Shown: positions 17,899 through 27,767 of the stretch, piece after piece
Position numbering within the stretch: position 1 is the stretch's first letter
Layout of the letters: each line of letters begins with the position of its first letter
NCBI GenBank assembly: GCA_003142855.1
Contig: PLNW01000136.1
Coordinates: 1-64,000 of the forward strand
Length of the DNA stretch: 64,000 nucleotides
From: Myxococcales bacterium
GTDB taxonomy: Bacteria; Myxococcota_A; Polyangia; Fen-1088
Direction of reading: 5' to 3'
Position numbers and translations under genes: made by a program
Notes under the pieces: generated by a model
Seen by the model: the letters and a program-made list of their open reading frames with translations, nothing else
Told to the model about the DNA's origin: nothing
Databases searched by the model: none

Positions 17899-20520
17899 AT
17901 GGTACGCAAAATCGTAATCTTCGCTCTGGCTGCTGGCGTCGTTGTCGGCGGGTACTATCTTGGCAAAGGCAACTGGGGGGCACGCACGGTGGCGGCGGGC
18001 AAGTACGTCTGCGAAAAGGTTGGGGCAAGCGCCAACGACGATATTGAGCGCAAGTGCGTGCCGTTCGAGGGCACGCCCAAAGGCTCAGCCAAGGCGTTGG
18101 TGACCATCGTCGAATTCTCTGATTTCCAGTGCCCCTACTGCAGCCGTGTCGTGCCCACCATCGAGCGGTTGGTCAAGGAATACCCGGACAAGGTACGCAT
18201 CTTCTTCAAGCAGAATCCGCTGCCCTTCCACGACAAGGCCCAGCTGGCCGCAGAGGCCGCGCTGGCTGCCGGTGCCCAGGGGAAGTTCTGGAAGATGCAC
18301 GATGAGCTCTTCGCCAATCAGTCTGCCCTTGATCGACCCGCCCTGGAGAAATACGCGGCGAAGATCGGCCTCAACATGGGCAAGTTCAAGGCCGCGCTTG
18401 ACAACCACACCTTCAAGGCCGCGGTGGACAAGGACCTGGCCGACGCCCGAGAGTTGGGCGTGCAGGGAACCCCCAACTTCTTCATCAACGGCCGCCCCAT
18501 GCGCGGCGCCGTGCCCTACGAGCAGTTCAAGACCGCGGTGGATGAAGAGATCGTCCGCGCGAAGAAACTCGTGGACAAGGGAACCTCAGTCAGCCAGCTC
18601 TATGCCGCTTTCGTAACCGGCAAGGCCAAGGGACTCGGTGTGGCAGCGCCGCCGCCACGGCCGCCCGTTTCCAACGAAGTCTACAAGGTCGAGGTCGACA
18701 AGGCGCCACGCAAGGGTGGCCAGGCACCCAAGATCACGCTCATCGAGTTCTCCGATTTCCAGTGCCCTTTCTGCAGCCGCGCCAAGAACACGCTTGACCA
18801 GCTGCTCAAGCTCTACAAGGACGACCTGCAGATCTCGTTCAAGCAATTCCCGCTGCCCTTCCACAACAACGCCATGCCCGCCGCCATCGCCTCCGTGGCT
18901 GCCGACCAACAGGGCAAGTTCTGGCCGATGTACGACAAGTTGTTCGCCAACCAGCAGAACCTGGATGCCGCCAGCCTTGAGAAGTATGCGCAAGAGATCG
19001 GGCTCGATGGGACCAAGTTCAAGGCCGCCATCGCCGACCCCAAGACCAAGGCGTTGGTCGAGGCGGACATGAAACAGGCCAACAATTTCGGGGTGCAGGG
19101 CACGCCCAGCTTCTTCGTCAACGGTCGCGCCTTCAGCGGCGCCTACCCGCTGGAAAGCTTCCAGATGGTTCTCGACGAGGAACTCAAGAAAGCGGATGCC
19201 AAGCTGCAGGCTGGAACGCCGCGCGCCGAGCTCTACGCGGCCATCATCAAGGACGGGCTCGACAAGAAGGAAATGCCCAAGGAGCAGGCGCGACCCAACG
19301 AACCGTCGCCCACCGAGATCTACAAGGCCGAGGTCAAGGGCGCGCCCATCAAGGGAGCCAAAGACGCACTGGTCACCATCGTGCAGTTCTCCGACTTCCA
19401 GTGCCCGTACTGCTCGCGCGTAGAGCCGACCATCGACAAGATCATGGAAGAGTACAAGGGCAAGGTCCGGGTGGCGTGGCGAAACAAGCCCCTGCCTTTC
19501 CACGACAAGGCCAAGCCCGCCGCCATCGCGGCCCTGGCAGCCGACCAGCAGGGCAAGTTCTGGCCCATGCACGACATCATGTTCAAGAACCAGCAGAACC
19601 TGGATGCCGCTAGCCTGGAGAAATACGCCAAGGAGATCGGCCTCGACATGGCCAAATTCAAAGCCGCCTTGCAGGACAAGAAACTTCAGGATTCCGTCGA
19701 AACAGATACTGCCATGGGCGACAAGCTCGGCGCGCGTGGCACGCCGGCGTTCTTCGTCAACGGCAGCTTCCTGTCGGGCGCGCAGCCCTTCGAAAACTTC
19801 AAGTCCCGCATCGACGAACAGATGAAGAAGGCCGAGGAGCTGGTCAAGAAGGGCACGCCCAAGGCCAAGGTGTACGACGCGCTCATGAAGACGGCCAAGG
19901 CCGAAGTGAGTGGCGGCGCTGCCCCGGCGGCTCCGGCTGCTGCGCCTGAGGCGGGTCCGGTCAAAGACGTCGATCCCGGCAACGCCCCGATGCGCGGGCC
20001 CAAGAACGCCCCGCTCACGGTGGTGCTCTTCTCCGATTTCCAGTGCCCGTTCTGCGGCAGGGTCGAGCCCTCGCTGACCGAGCTTGAAAAGGCCTACCCG
20101 GGCAAGGTGCGGGTGTTCTGGAAGAACTTCCCGCTTTCCTTCCACAACAACGCCAAGCCCGCCGCCGAGGCCGCCATGGCCGCCAACGAGCAAGGCAAGT
20201 TCTGGGAGATGCACGACAAACTCTTTGCCAACCAGCAGAATCTGGATGCGGCCAGCCTGGAGAAGTACGCGAAGGAGATCGGCCTCGACATGGCCAAGTT
20301 CAAGGCCGCGGTGAACAGCCACAAGTTCGTCGCCCAGATCGAGGCGGACACCAAGCAGGGCAGTTCGCTCGGCGTACAAGGCACGCCTGCCAGCTTCGTC
20401 AACGGCCACTTCATCAACGGCGCCCAGCCTTTCGATGCCTTCAAGAAGATCGCCGACGAGGAACTGGCCAAGGGCGCGGCCACCAAAGGCAAGAAGAAGG
20501 TAGCCGCGGCCATCAAGTAG
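17899..20520 (+). CDS. Four-domain tandem DsbA-like thiol oxidoreductase
   Basis: An 873-residue protein made of an N-terminal membrane/signal segment (IVIFALAAGVVVGGYYLG) and four DsbA-like (thioredoxin_4) domains in tandem. Active sites are CPYC at residues 78-81, CPFC at 289-292, CPYC at 502-505 and CPFC at 716-719, a regular 211-214-residue period. Each has SDFQCP before the motif and a cis-Pro site later (GVQGTPNFF, GVQGTPSFF, GARGTPAFF, GVQGTPASF). Usual members have one domain of about 200 residues. Several segments (QQNLDAASLEKYA, EIGLDMAKFKAA) are nearly identical between domains 2-4, pointing to recent duplication. A strong AAGGAG ribosome site sets the start. The domains probably act outside the cytoplasm, anchored by the N-terminal helix. 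A TlpA-like gene follows by 28 bases and may share the redox pathway. Confidence 0.9.
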   Translation: MVRKIVIFALAAGVVVGGYYLGKGNWGARTVAAGKYVCEKVGASANDDIERKCVPFEGTPKGSAKALVTIVEFSDFQCPYCSRVVPTIERLVKEYPDKVRIFFKQNPLPFHDKAQLAAEAALAAGAQGKFWKMHDELFANQSALDRPALEKYAAKIGLNMGKFKAALDNHTFKAAVDKDLADARELGVQGTPNFFINGRPMRGAVPYEQFKTAVDEEIVRAKKLVDKGTSVSQLYAAFVTGKAKGLGVAAPPPRPPVSNEVYKVEVDKAPRKGGQAPKITLIEFSDFQCPFCSRAKNTLDQLLKLYKDDLQISFKQFPLPFHNNAMPAAIASVAADQQGKFWPMYDKLFANQQNLDAASLEKYAQEIGLDGTKFKAAIADPKTKALVEADMKQANNFGVQGTPSFFVNGRAFSGAYPLESFQMVLDEELKKADAKLQAGTPRAELYAAIIKDGLDKKEMPKEQARPNEPSPTEIYKAEVKGAPIKGAKDALVTIVQFSDFQCPYCSRVEPTIDKIMEEYKGKVRVAWRNKPLPFHDKAKPAAIAALAADQQGKFWPMHDIMFKNQQNLDAASLEKYAKEIGLDMAKFKAALQDKKLQDSVETDTAMGDKLGARGTPAFFVNGSFLSGAQPFENFKSRIDEQMKKAEELVKKGTPKAKVYDALMKTAKAEVSGGAAPAAPAAAPEAGPVKDVDPGNAPMRGPKNAPLTVVLFSDFQCPFCGRVEPSLTELEKAYPGKVRVFWKNFPLSFHNNAKPAAEAAMAANEQGKFWEMHDKLFANQQNLDAASLEKYAKEIGLDMAKFKAAVNSHKFVAQIEADTKQGSSLGVQGTPASFVNGHFINGAQPFDAFKKIADEELAKGAATKGKKKVAAAIK

Positions 20521-20548
20521 CCACGTCGACCGGCGCGAGGAGTCGATT

Positions 20549-21175
20549 GTGCCGGACAAGGGGCGGGACAAGGGAGCGCAGCCAGGGGACCGCAAGAGCG
20601 CGGTCCCCTCTGGTGTGGGCTGGCGGCGCGTGGTCGCCGTGGCAATCGTCGCTCTCGCGACCACCACTTTGGCCGTCCGATTCTTTGCGGGAGCCGCGTG
20701 GACCGCGGCGGCGGCACGCAACAGCGCTTGCGGCGCGCTCATGCCTGACCCGCTAGCCCCCAAGCTGCGGGGACAGGCGCCTGACTTCGAGCTGGCCGAT
20801 GCCGCGGGCAAGAAATGGTCGTTGCGCGCTCTCCGAGGGCGGCCCGTGCTGGTCAGTTTCTGGGCCACCTGGTGCCCGCCCTGTGTCCAGGAAATGCCTT
20901 CGCTGGACGCGCTGGCCCGCCGCCTGGGCGATCGAGCCGCCATCCTGGCGGTCAGCGTGGATGAGAACTGGGAGGCCATTCGCAAGTTCTTTCCCAAGGG
21001 GACGCCGTTGACGGTCTTGCTCGATCCCAGCCGAGCCGCTCCTGCCAGTTACGGCACCAGCCAGTTCCCCGAGAGTTTTCTCGTCGATCCGAGCGGACAC
21101 GTGCGCTACGCCTTCATCAACCAACGCGACTGGTCCGTCCCCGAAGCCGCCGCCTGCATCGAGGACTTGAGATAG
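20549..21175 (+). CDS. TlpA/ResA-like thioredoxin-fold protein
   Basis: A 208-residue membrane-tethered thioredoxin. A polar start is followed by one membrane helix (VVAVAIVALATTTLAVRFF) and a redoxin/TlpA domain: GQAPDFELADAAGKKWSLRA, the active site WATWCPPC (residues about 110-117) and SQFPESFLVDPSGHVRYAF with the cis-Pro. Such proteins usually reduce disulfides outside the cytoplasm, for example in cytochrome c maturation. It starts with GTG at 20549 behind GAGGAG. It lies 28 bases after the four-domain DsbA-like gene, so the two may form an oxidase/reductase pair; this is inference from context. Confidence 0.9.
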   Translation: MPDKGRDKGAQPGDRKSAVPSGVGWRRVVAVAIVALATTTLAVRFFAGAAWTAAAARNSACGALMPDPLAPKLRGQAPDFELADAAGKKWSLRALRGRPVLVSFWATWCPPCVQEMPSLDALARRLGDRAAILAVSVDENWEAIRKFFPKGTPLTVLLDPSRAAPASYGTSQFPESFLVDPSGHVRYAFINQRDWSVPEAAACIEDLR

Positions 21176-21420
21176 GCCAGAGCATCGCGGGAACCTCCGG
21201 GCCGGCGCAGGTCGACCAGCGTGCCCGTGAGCGGTAGCGTGTGCGACCAGGGTGCCGCGGCCTGCGTGGGCGGCTCGCATGAGCGTGTGCGGCCCGCCGC
21301 ACGCCTTACGCCTCCCGCGTGCCCCACACGGACTCGCTCACGCTCACCCTCACGCCCACGCGGCCCGCGAGCCGCGACCCGGCCCGTCCCGCGGCCCCGA
21401 ATTTCCCTTACAGACTCTGG

Positions 21421-22590
21421 CTAATCATGCCCCAGGTCGCCGTCCTGGCGGCCCGTCAGATCGAGGAGCGGCGGCGTGCGGTCATCATCGTCCTGCATCC
21501 CGTGCGCCAGGCGCGCCTTGACCCGCATGGTCTGACGTTCTTTGTAGCGCTCGTGGCTGTTCTCGCCAATCTCGTTGGCTTCGGCGGTGCGGGCATCGAC
21601 GATCTGGAACTCGGTGAGCACGAACACCACCGAGCCATTGTCCATGAACAGGGCGTCCGTGGGCGGCCGGTTCAGCAACTTGTCCACGCGCACCGGAAGG
21701 TCGGCGACGAAATTCACCACCCGGTAGCTGGGCCCCGAGAATTCATTGACCACTGGCGCGCGCTTGTCGGCCGCCACCGTCGACAAATCGAGCAACTGGG
21801 GCAGGTGGCGCCGCAGGGTTGCATCGCGTTCCACAAAACCGTGCAGGTCCACGATGTCATTGAGCGATTCCCCGGGAATCACGTAGTTGAAAGGCACCAG
21901 CCGCTGCACCAGCTCGCGCAGGACGAAAACGATCTCATCCTCGGAATGCGTGATCATACGAAAGCGCAGCTTGTCGTAGACATCCGCCGCGATGTTGTCG
22001 CGTTTGGCCAGCAGCTTGGTGATGAGGCTGTCCGGCTCCTTGCGACTCCACTCGAACTCCACGATGGCGCAGCCCGCGCCCTTCATTTCCTCGACGGTGC
22101 GCAGGACTTTGTCCTCGACCGCGCGAAAAATTTGGTCAGCACTCACCGCCAAGCGAGTGATGATCTCGCGGCCCGACAGGTGTTGCAGCACGTGCATCAC
22201 CTTGAGCACCACGCAGGCGTGGGTGCGCCGCTTGCCATTCTGTGAAGCCACCAGCAGGAGGTCGCGGGCTGGAATCCGTTCCGCGACTTCTTCGGGAATG
22301 TGGAATCCCAGGTGATGCTCCAAGTAGTCAACCGCCTGCTCGCGCAGCGCCTCGAGCCGGGCCATGTCCTGGCTGTTGTCCGGGTCGAACTCATGCACGC
22401 GCAGGAAGCGATCAACCTGGTCGCGGTCTGAGAAGTACAGACGGTGCCAGTCGATGACCGAGCCACCGCGGATCAGGTTCCGGATGGCTGTCAGATCGGC
22501 GATGGTCAGAAGAGCCAGGCGCCCGTCTTGCAATTCACCCTCGCGTTTCGCGCCATTCCGAGCCGCGGCTTCAATTCCATCTAGCATCAT
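21421..22590 (-). CDS. Conserved hypothetical protein (possible TIGR04552-type)
   Basis: A 389-residue soluble protein without signal or membrane segments. From memory it resembles a family restricted to delta lineages (TIGR04552), which I could not check. A stretch VYDKLRFRMITHSEDEIVFV followed by VPFNYVIPGESLNDIVDL recalls the RelA/SpoT nucleotidyltransferase region, where an RFR-like element precedes the synthetase active site, but the similarity is weak and could be chance. The start is one of two adjacent ATGs (22588-22590 or 22585-22587). The frame stays open further upstream but only through repeat copy B. Monocistronic or third after the ABC1 kinase and the 35-residue frame on the same strand. 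Function unknown. Confidence 0.75.
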   Translation of the reverse strand: MMLDGIEAAARNGAKREGELQDGRLALLTIADLTAIRNLIRGGSVIDWHRLYFSDRDQVDRFLRVHEFDPDNSQDMARLEALREQAVDYLEHHLGFHIPEEVAERIPARDLLLVASQNGKRRTHACVVLKVMHVLQHLSGREIITRLAVSADQIFRAVEDKVLRTVEEMKGAGCAIVEFEWSRKEPDSLITKLLAKRDNIAADVYDKLRFRMITHSEDEIVFVLRELVQRLVPFNYVIPGESLNDIVDLHGFVERDATLRRHLPQLLDLSTVAADKRAPVVNEFSGPSYRVVNFVADLPVRVDKLLNRPPTDALFMDNGSVVFVLTEFQIVDARTAEANEIGENSHERYKERQTMRVKARLAHGMQDDDDRTPPLLDLTGRQDGDLGHD

Positions 22591-22653
22591 GCGGCCTGCC
22601 GGTTGCTTTTGCCGGGAGTGTAGGCGGCGGGATCGCGTCCGGCAAGGCGAATT

Positions 22654-22793
22654 CGCGTGGGGAGCCGGCCGGCTTTGCCCCCTACGGGGACTTCGGGACG
22701 GCCCGCCACCCTGCCACCCCGCGCGCTTCGCGCGCGCCCTCGCCGGCCGCGCACCATCGCGGGAGGGCATGGGAACCCTCTGAGGGTTCCCAT
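22654..22793. repeat. Mosaic GC-rich intergenic element, copy B (partly inverted)
   Basis: Shares its ends with copies A and C (CGCGTGGGGAGCC near the start, CACCATCGCGGGAGGGCA near the end). The central block (CCTACGGGGACTTCGGGAC and the Cys/Pro-rich stretch after it) matches copy A only in reverse complement, so this copy has an internal inversion. It ends with a perfect palindrome GGGAACCCTC/GAGGGTTCCC around one T. Confidence 0.75.
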
Positions 22794-22821
22794 GTGAATT
22801 GCGGGCACGCCGCTCGCTCGG

Positions 22822-22929
22822 CTATCGCAGCTTGCTGCGCGGGGCTCGGCCCAGACGGAGAGTGGCCAGGAAAAGCGCAAAGGCGCCGAGGGCCGTGAGC
22901 GAGCTGCCGATGACAGGAATCATTGCCAT
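22822..22929 (-). CDS. Possible 35-residue single-helix membrane protein
   Basis: A short frame begins MAMIPVIGSSLTALGAFAL, continues through FLATLRLG and ends APRSKLR before TAG at 22822-22824. It would be one hydrophobic helix with a basic cytoplasmic tail. A TATAAT -10 element ends nine bases before the ATG on the same strand, so the message would be almost leaderless if this promoter is used. No Shine-Dalgarno is seen. It lies between the ABC1-kinase and the 389-residue hypothetical gene. It could be a real small membrane protein or simply leader sequence of the downstream gene. Confidence 0.35.
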   Translation of the reverse strand: MAMIPVIGSSLTALGAFALFLATLRLGRAPRSKLR

Positions 22930-22937
22930 GGGTCGCA

Positions 22938-22964
22938 TTATATCCTACATATCCTACCTGACAA
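22938..22964 (-). promoter_or_regulatory. Candidate sigma-70 promoter
   Basis: Minus-strand TATAAT (22938-22943) with TTGTCA (22959-22964) upstream; the spacer is 15 bases. Two direct copies of GTAGGATAT lie between and over the elements. It would transcribe the small frame and the 389-residue gene. Confidence 0.4.
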
Positions 22965-23030
22965 GTTTTCCTGGAGCCGGAGGCCGGTGGGCCGAGACCG
23001 GAACCGGCTGCCGTTCCGGCCCCGGCAAAA

Positions 23031-24839
23031 CTACCGTCTCCGTCGTTTGCGCAAACGGCGGCCGCGCAGCAGGGAAATCAGGAGCAGCCCGCCAAAGATC
23101 ATGGCCACCCCGGCCGACACCAGGCGCGCGCTTTCCTGCCCGCGACCCCCGAACACGACGGATAGGCTGAAGGCCGTGGCGCCCAGGAAGCCCCACAGGA
23201 GTTGCTGCCCCAGCGCATACAAGACGTTCACACTGGCTTCGATCCCGCGAATGTGAACCTCGACATCTCCGCGCGAGGCCAGGGTCAGAAAACGGCCCAA
23301 TTCGCCGGGCAAGGCAAAGGCGGAAAGGGCCGACTCTCGAAGCGTATCGAGCATCGCCTCGGACCATTCCTTCTTCTCACCCAGCAGGAAGCGGTCCACA
23401 TAGGGCTGAATCACCGCCGAGGGATCCATCTCCGGGTCCAAGGTTGTGCACACGCCCAGCAGAAGAAGCAGCGTCCTTTCCAGTAGCACCCATTCCTTGG
23501 GCACCACAAAGGCGTCGGTCAGGTCATGCAGCGACACATTCAGATCGCGCAGGTCAAGCAGGGTGGCAAGCTGCGCGCGCGGATCGATCTTCAGGTTGGA
23601 CAGGGAGAAGCCTTCGAAACGCATCTGTGCGCGAAAGTGCTCGTAGAAGTGCTGCACCACCCGGTCAAAGACTTCGTGGTCCGCATGGCGGGCCAGAAAG
23701 CCCATCTCCTTGAGCGAGGTGACGATGCGCCCCACGTCGCGAGTCATGGCGCCCTGGAGAAAGGTCACGATGCCCTTGCGCATGCCTTGCGACACGCGCG
23801 CGGTGGCCCCGAAGTCGAGGAACACAACCGTGGGTCCGGTCTCGCCAGGGGCAGGCGGCCGCAACAGGAGGTTCCCAGGATGCGGGTCCGCATGATACAC
23901 GCCGTCGACGAAGATCTGCTTGCAATACGCTTCCACGCACAGGCGGGCGGCTTGCTTGCGGTCCACGCCATGCGCATCCAGGGTTTCGATGTCGCCCACG
24001 CGAATGCCCGTCATCCATTCCGTGGTGAGCACACGCTCGGTCGAGAACTCGTCAATCACGCGCGGGATGACGACATCCTTGCGATTGGTGAAGTTGGCGG
24101 CAATGGCGCGAATCGCGGCGGCTTCGTGCTGGTAGTCGAGTTCGGCCAGCACCATCTCGCGGATCTCGCGGTAGATGGTGGCCCAGCCCCAGTCAGGCAG
24201 AAACCGACGCAGCAGGGAAAAGATACGCCGGATCACGCCCAGATCGGTCTTCACAATGGTCTCGATGCCCGGGTATTGCACCTTGACCGCCACCTTCTCA
24301 CCCGAATGCAAGCGCGCCACGTGCACCTGGCCAATCGACGCAGAAGCCACCGGCGTCCGATCAAATTGGGCAAATACCTGGCTCGGCTCGCGACCCCCGA
24401 GTTCCGCCACCAGCCTGGCCTCGATGTCTTCATATGGTCGCGGGGGCACGCGATCCTGCAGGGTTTGCAGTTCCTTGCGAAAGGCTTCAGGCAGCATGTT
24501 GGCCATCACGCTGATAAGCTGCCCGACCTTGATGAACAGTCCCTGCAACTCGACGATGGTGGCCAGGACCCGGCGGGCGTTTTGTCGATGAACCGCTTGC
24601 ACCAGTTCGGCCGCGGCTTCGTCGCCGCGGAAGCGCCGGCGCACGCGCAGCAGCGCGTAGGACAGCACAATCTGCAGGGTCACGCGGTAGGCCCGCAGCA
24701 AACGGCGCAGAGGCCGACGGTACCTAGCACTGCGGCGGGCCGCCTGAGCCGAGTCCCCTGGAGCGGCCGGCGCACCCATGCCCGGGGTCGCAGCACCCGG
24801 TCGATCTTGCGTATTTTCACCGGTCACGACGTGCAGCAT
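23031..24839 (-). CDS. ABC1/UbiB (AarF)-family atypical kinase
   Basis: A 602-residue membrane-associated atypical kinase. UbiB-family hallmarks are the Lys/Gln-rich helix FIKVGQLISVMANMLPEAFR (the KxGQ motif that replaces the normal Gly-rich loop), the Ala-rich loop VASASIGQVHVARL, VAVKVQYPG, a catalytic region YHADPHPGN and the metal-binding FLDFGATARV. Two hydrophobic helices close to the C-terminus (about 545-595) anchor it, before a basic tail. Members are needed for ubiquinone or lipid homeostasis. I place the start at ATG 24839; the frame stays open beyond, but that part lies antisense to the divergent gene and the repeat. ATG 24779 is an alternative. Confidence 0.9.
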   Translation of the reverse strand: MLHVVTGENTQDRPGAATPGMGAPAAPGDSAQAARRSARYRRPLRRLLRAYRVTLQIVLSYALLRVRRRFRGDEAAAELVQAVHRQNARRVLATIVELQGLFIKVGQLISVMANMLPEAFRKELQTLQDRVPPRPYEDIEARLVAELGGREPSQVFAQFDRTPVASASIGQVHVARLHSGEKVAVKVQYPGIETIVKTDLGVIRRIFSLLRRFLPDWGWATIYREIREMVLAELDYQHEAAAIRAIAANFTNRKDVVIPRVIDEFSTERVLTTEWMTGIRVGDIETLDAHGVDRKQAARLCVEAYCKQIFVDGVYHADPHPGNLLLRPPAPGETGPTVVFLDFGATARVSQGMRKGIVTFLQGAMTRDVGRIVTSLKEMGFLARHADHEVFDRVVQHFYEHFRAQMRFEGFSLSNLKIDPRAQLATLLDLRDLNVSLHDLTDAFVVPKEWVLLERTLLLLLGVCTTLDPEMDPSAVIQPYVDRFLLGEKKEWSEAMLDTLRESALSAFALPGELGRFLTLASRGDVEVHIRGIEASVNVLYALGQQLLWGFLGATAFSLSVVFGGRGQESARLVSAGVAMIFGGLLLISLLRGRRLRKRRRR

Positions 24840-24897
24840 ATCGCGCCCAGGCTTTCGGCGCACCCACAGTGGAAGCGGGCGTGCTAGCCTCCATTCC

Positions 24898-25254
24898 ATG
24901 GCGGTGAATCCGGCAAATCCCAACGCGAGCAGCACGAGCGATGAAGCCAAGGCCGGGCTCGAAGGGGAGCCCACGCGTGAGCGCGTTGATCGTGGCCTGT
25001 CCGATCTCGTCAAGCGGGCCATGTCGGCTGGGCTGGAAGTGGCCAGCCGTTCCAAGGACGACTTCGTTCGCGTGGCCACCACCGAGATGCGGGCTTGGCT
25101 CGATCGGTTAGACCTGCAGAGTGAACTGGTCAAGGCCCTGACCAAGATGGTGGTGGAGGTGAAGGCCGAGGTCCGTTTCCATCCGCGCACCGACGGAAGA
25201 ATCGAGCCAGAGGCCAAGAGCGAGATCAAGGTCAAGCCAACGACCAAGACCTGA
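24898..25254 (+). CDS. Small hydrophilic helical protein of unknown function
   Basis: A 118-residue protein, acidic/basic mixed and without Cys or membrane segments. The middle part (about residues 28-85, RVDRGLSDLVKRAMSAGLEV onward to LVKALTKMVVEVKAEV) looks like amphipathic helices, phasin-like in general appearance. The ends are disordered and charged (TSDEAKAGLEGE at the start, KSEIKVKPTTKT at the end). The ATG at 24898 is 58 bases from the divergent ABC1-kinase start, so both genes probably share a promoter region and perhaps regulation. I do not recognise the family. Codon use matches the neighbours. Confidence 0.65.
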   Translation: MAVNPANPNASSTSDEAKAGLEGEPTRERVDRGLSDLVKRAMSAGLEVASRSKDDFVRVATTEMRAWLDRLDLQSELVKALTKMVVEVKAEVRFHPRTDGRIEPEAKSEIKVKPTTKT

Positions 25255-25265
25255 TCGAGCCTATC

Positions 25266-25397
25266 CGCGTGGGGAGCCCGCCGGCTGCGCCGGCGGCGCA
25301 CCATCGCGGGAGGGCAGGGCGAGGCCGAGCGAAGCGAGCGGGGTGGAGGTGGCGGGTGGGGGCCGAAGGGCGGAGCGAACCCTCTCAGGGTTCCCAT
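25266..25397. repeat. Mosaic GC-rich intergenic element, copy C
   Basis: Lies between the small helical protein gene and the aldolase. It shares with copy A the ordered blocks CATCGCGGGAGGG, GAGGCCGAGCGAAGCGAGCG, GGTGGCGGGTGGGGG, CCGAAGGGCGGAGCGAACC and the closing palindrome with CTCTCAGGGTTCCCATG, and starts with a GC hairpin (GCCGGCTGCGCCGGCG). It is the most compact copy. Confidence 0.8.
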
Positions 25398-25457
25398 GTC
25401 GACGCCCCGAATGTGATACCCTGGCCAATATCACTTAGCGCCCACGCAGAGGGGTTC

Positions 25458-26144
25458 ATGGAAAAGTCCGAGGTGCTTGCGCAAATCCGCGCCGTCGGCG
25501 TCGTGCCGGTCCTCCGATTGGCGTCGGCGCATGACGTCCAGGCCATGGCCGAGGTGCTCCACTCCGCCCACATCGATGCCATCGAGATCCCCCTGGACGT
25601 GCCCGATGCCATCGATGTGATCTCGAACCTGGTGCAGCTCTTTGACGAGAAGGTGTTGGTTGGCGCCGGAACGGTTCTCGACGTCGAATCGGCGTCCACC
25701 GTGATCGCGGCGGGCGCCAGCTTTGTCACCAGCCCGTCCTTCGACTTGGAAGTCGTCAAGTACTGCAACGCAACTGATCTGGCCGTGTTTCCTGGTGCGC
25801 TCACAGCGACGGAAATCGCAGCGGCCTGGAAGGCCGGGGCCGACATGGTCAAGGTCTTTCCCTGCTCCGCGCTGGGCGGACCGAGCTTTGTGAGAACCAT
25901 CAAAGCTGCCCTGCCCCAGATCGATCTGTTTCCCAGCGGTGGTGTCACACTGCAGAACGCAGCCGCGTTCATCGAGGCCGGCGCCTGCGTCCTCGGGGTG
26001 GGGAGCGATCTTGTCGACCTCACCTCACTGCGCGAGGGGCGCGTAGACCGCATCGCGGAACGCGCGCGGCTCTTCATCGAGTTGGTGCGCGACGCCCGAG
26101 GGGACGCGCCCACGCCGCCGCCAGCGACGGTGGGCACGGCCTAG
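25458..26144 (+). CDS. eda: 2-keto-3-deoxy-6-phosphogluconate (KDPG) aldolase type
   Basis: A 228-residue class I aldolase. The barrel shows VGVVPVLRL, IEIPLDVPDA (Glu 43 in the proton-relay position), VGAGTVLD, FVTSP, VFPGALTATEI and the Schiff-base motif MVKVFPCSALGG (Lys 132), then LFPSGGVTLQN. It cleaves KDPG to pyruvate and glyceraldehyde 3-phosphate (Entner-Doudoroff), or a related 2-keto-3-deoxy acid. The usual EVTLRT is replaced by EIPLDV, so substrate range may differ. The Pro/Thr-rich tail (DAPTPPPATVGTA) is extra. GAGGGG lies six bases before the ATG. No edd or glucose-6-phosphate dehydrogenase gene is nearby. Confidence 0.88.
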   Translation: MEKSEVLAQIRAVGVVPVLRLASAHDVQAMAEVLHSAHIDAIEIPLDVPDAIDVISNLVQLFDEKVLVGAGTVLDVESASTVIAAGASFVTSPSFDLEVVKYCNATDLAVFPGALTATEIAAAWKAGADMVKVFPCSALGGPSFVRTIKAALPQIDLFPSGGVTLQNAAAFIEAGACVLGVGSDLVDLTSLREGRVDRIAERARLFIELVRDARGDAPTPPPATVGTA

Positions 26145-26167
26145 GAGTCGCAGCCAGAAGAATGTCC

Positions 26168-26210
26168 GGCCACGGCCACGGCCTCGACCACGTTTACGAC
26201 CACGACCACC
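26168..26210. repeat. Degenerate hexamer repeat (CCACGG / CGACCA)
   Basis: About seven imperfect six-base units in the gap between the aldolase and the response regulator. The other strand would read as an Arg/Gly run, which I judge to be a product of the repeat. Confidence 0.6.
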
Positions 26211-26318
26211 TTTCATTGCCTGGCTGGATGAGCGTCATCGCTCTGGAAAGGGACCATCAAACGAGGGTTGTCGCCGACGTCTTCAACAACAAAGAGAAGA
26301 GCCATGGCCGTGGCCGGC

Positions 26319-27755
<1,437 letters not shown>

Positions 27756-27767
27756 GGGACGAGGATA

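Noticed and set aside
18586-20997. An 803-codon open frame on the minus strand, antisense to the four-domain DsbA-like gene
   Set aside because: Its length reflects GC-rich codon bias opposite repeated domains; composition is Leu/Gly/Arg-biased, no domain is visible, and the plus-strand gene has catalytic motifs and a ribosome site.
21176-21420. Possible gene in the spacer between the TlpA-like gene and the conserved hypothetical
   Set aside because: Frames on both strands are Pro/Arg-rich without starts or motifs; the spacer holds nothing I can support.
26025-26216. Arg/Gly-rich minus-strand frame (GRGRKRGRGRGRGR)
   Set aside because: Produced by the degenerate hexamer repeat and overlapping the aldolase end; no ribosome site.
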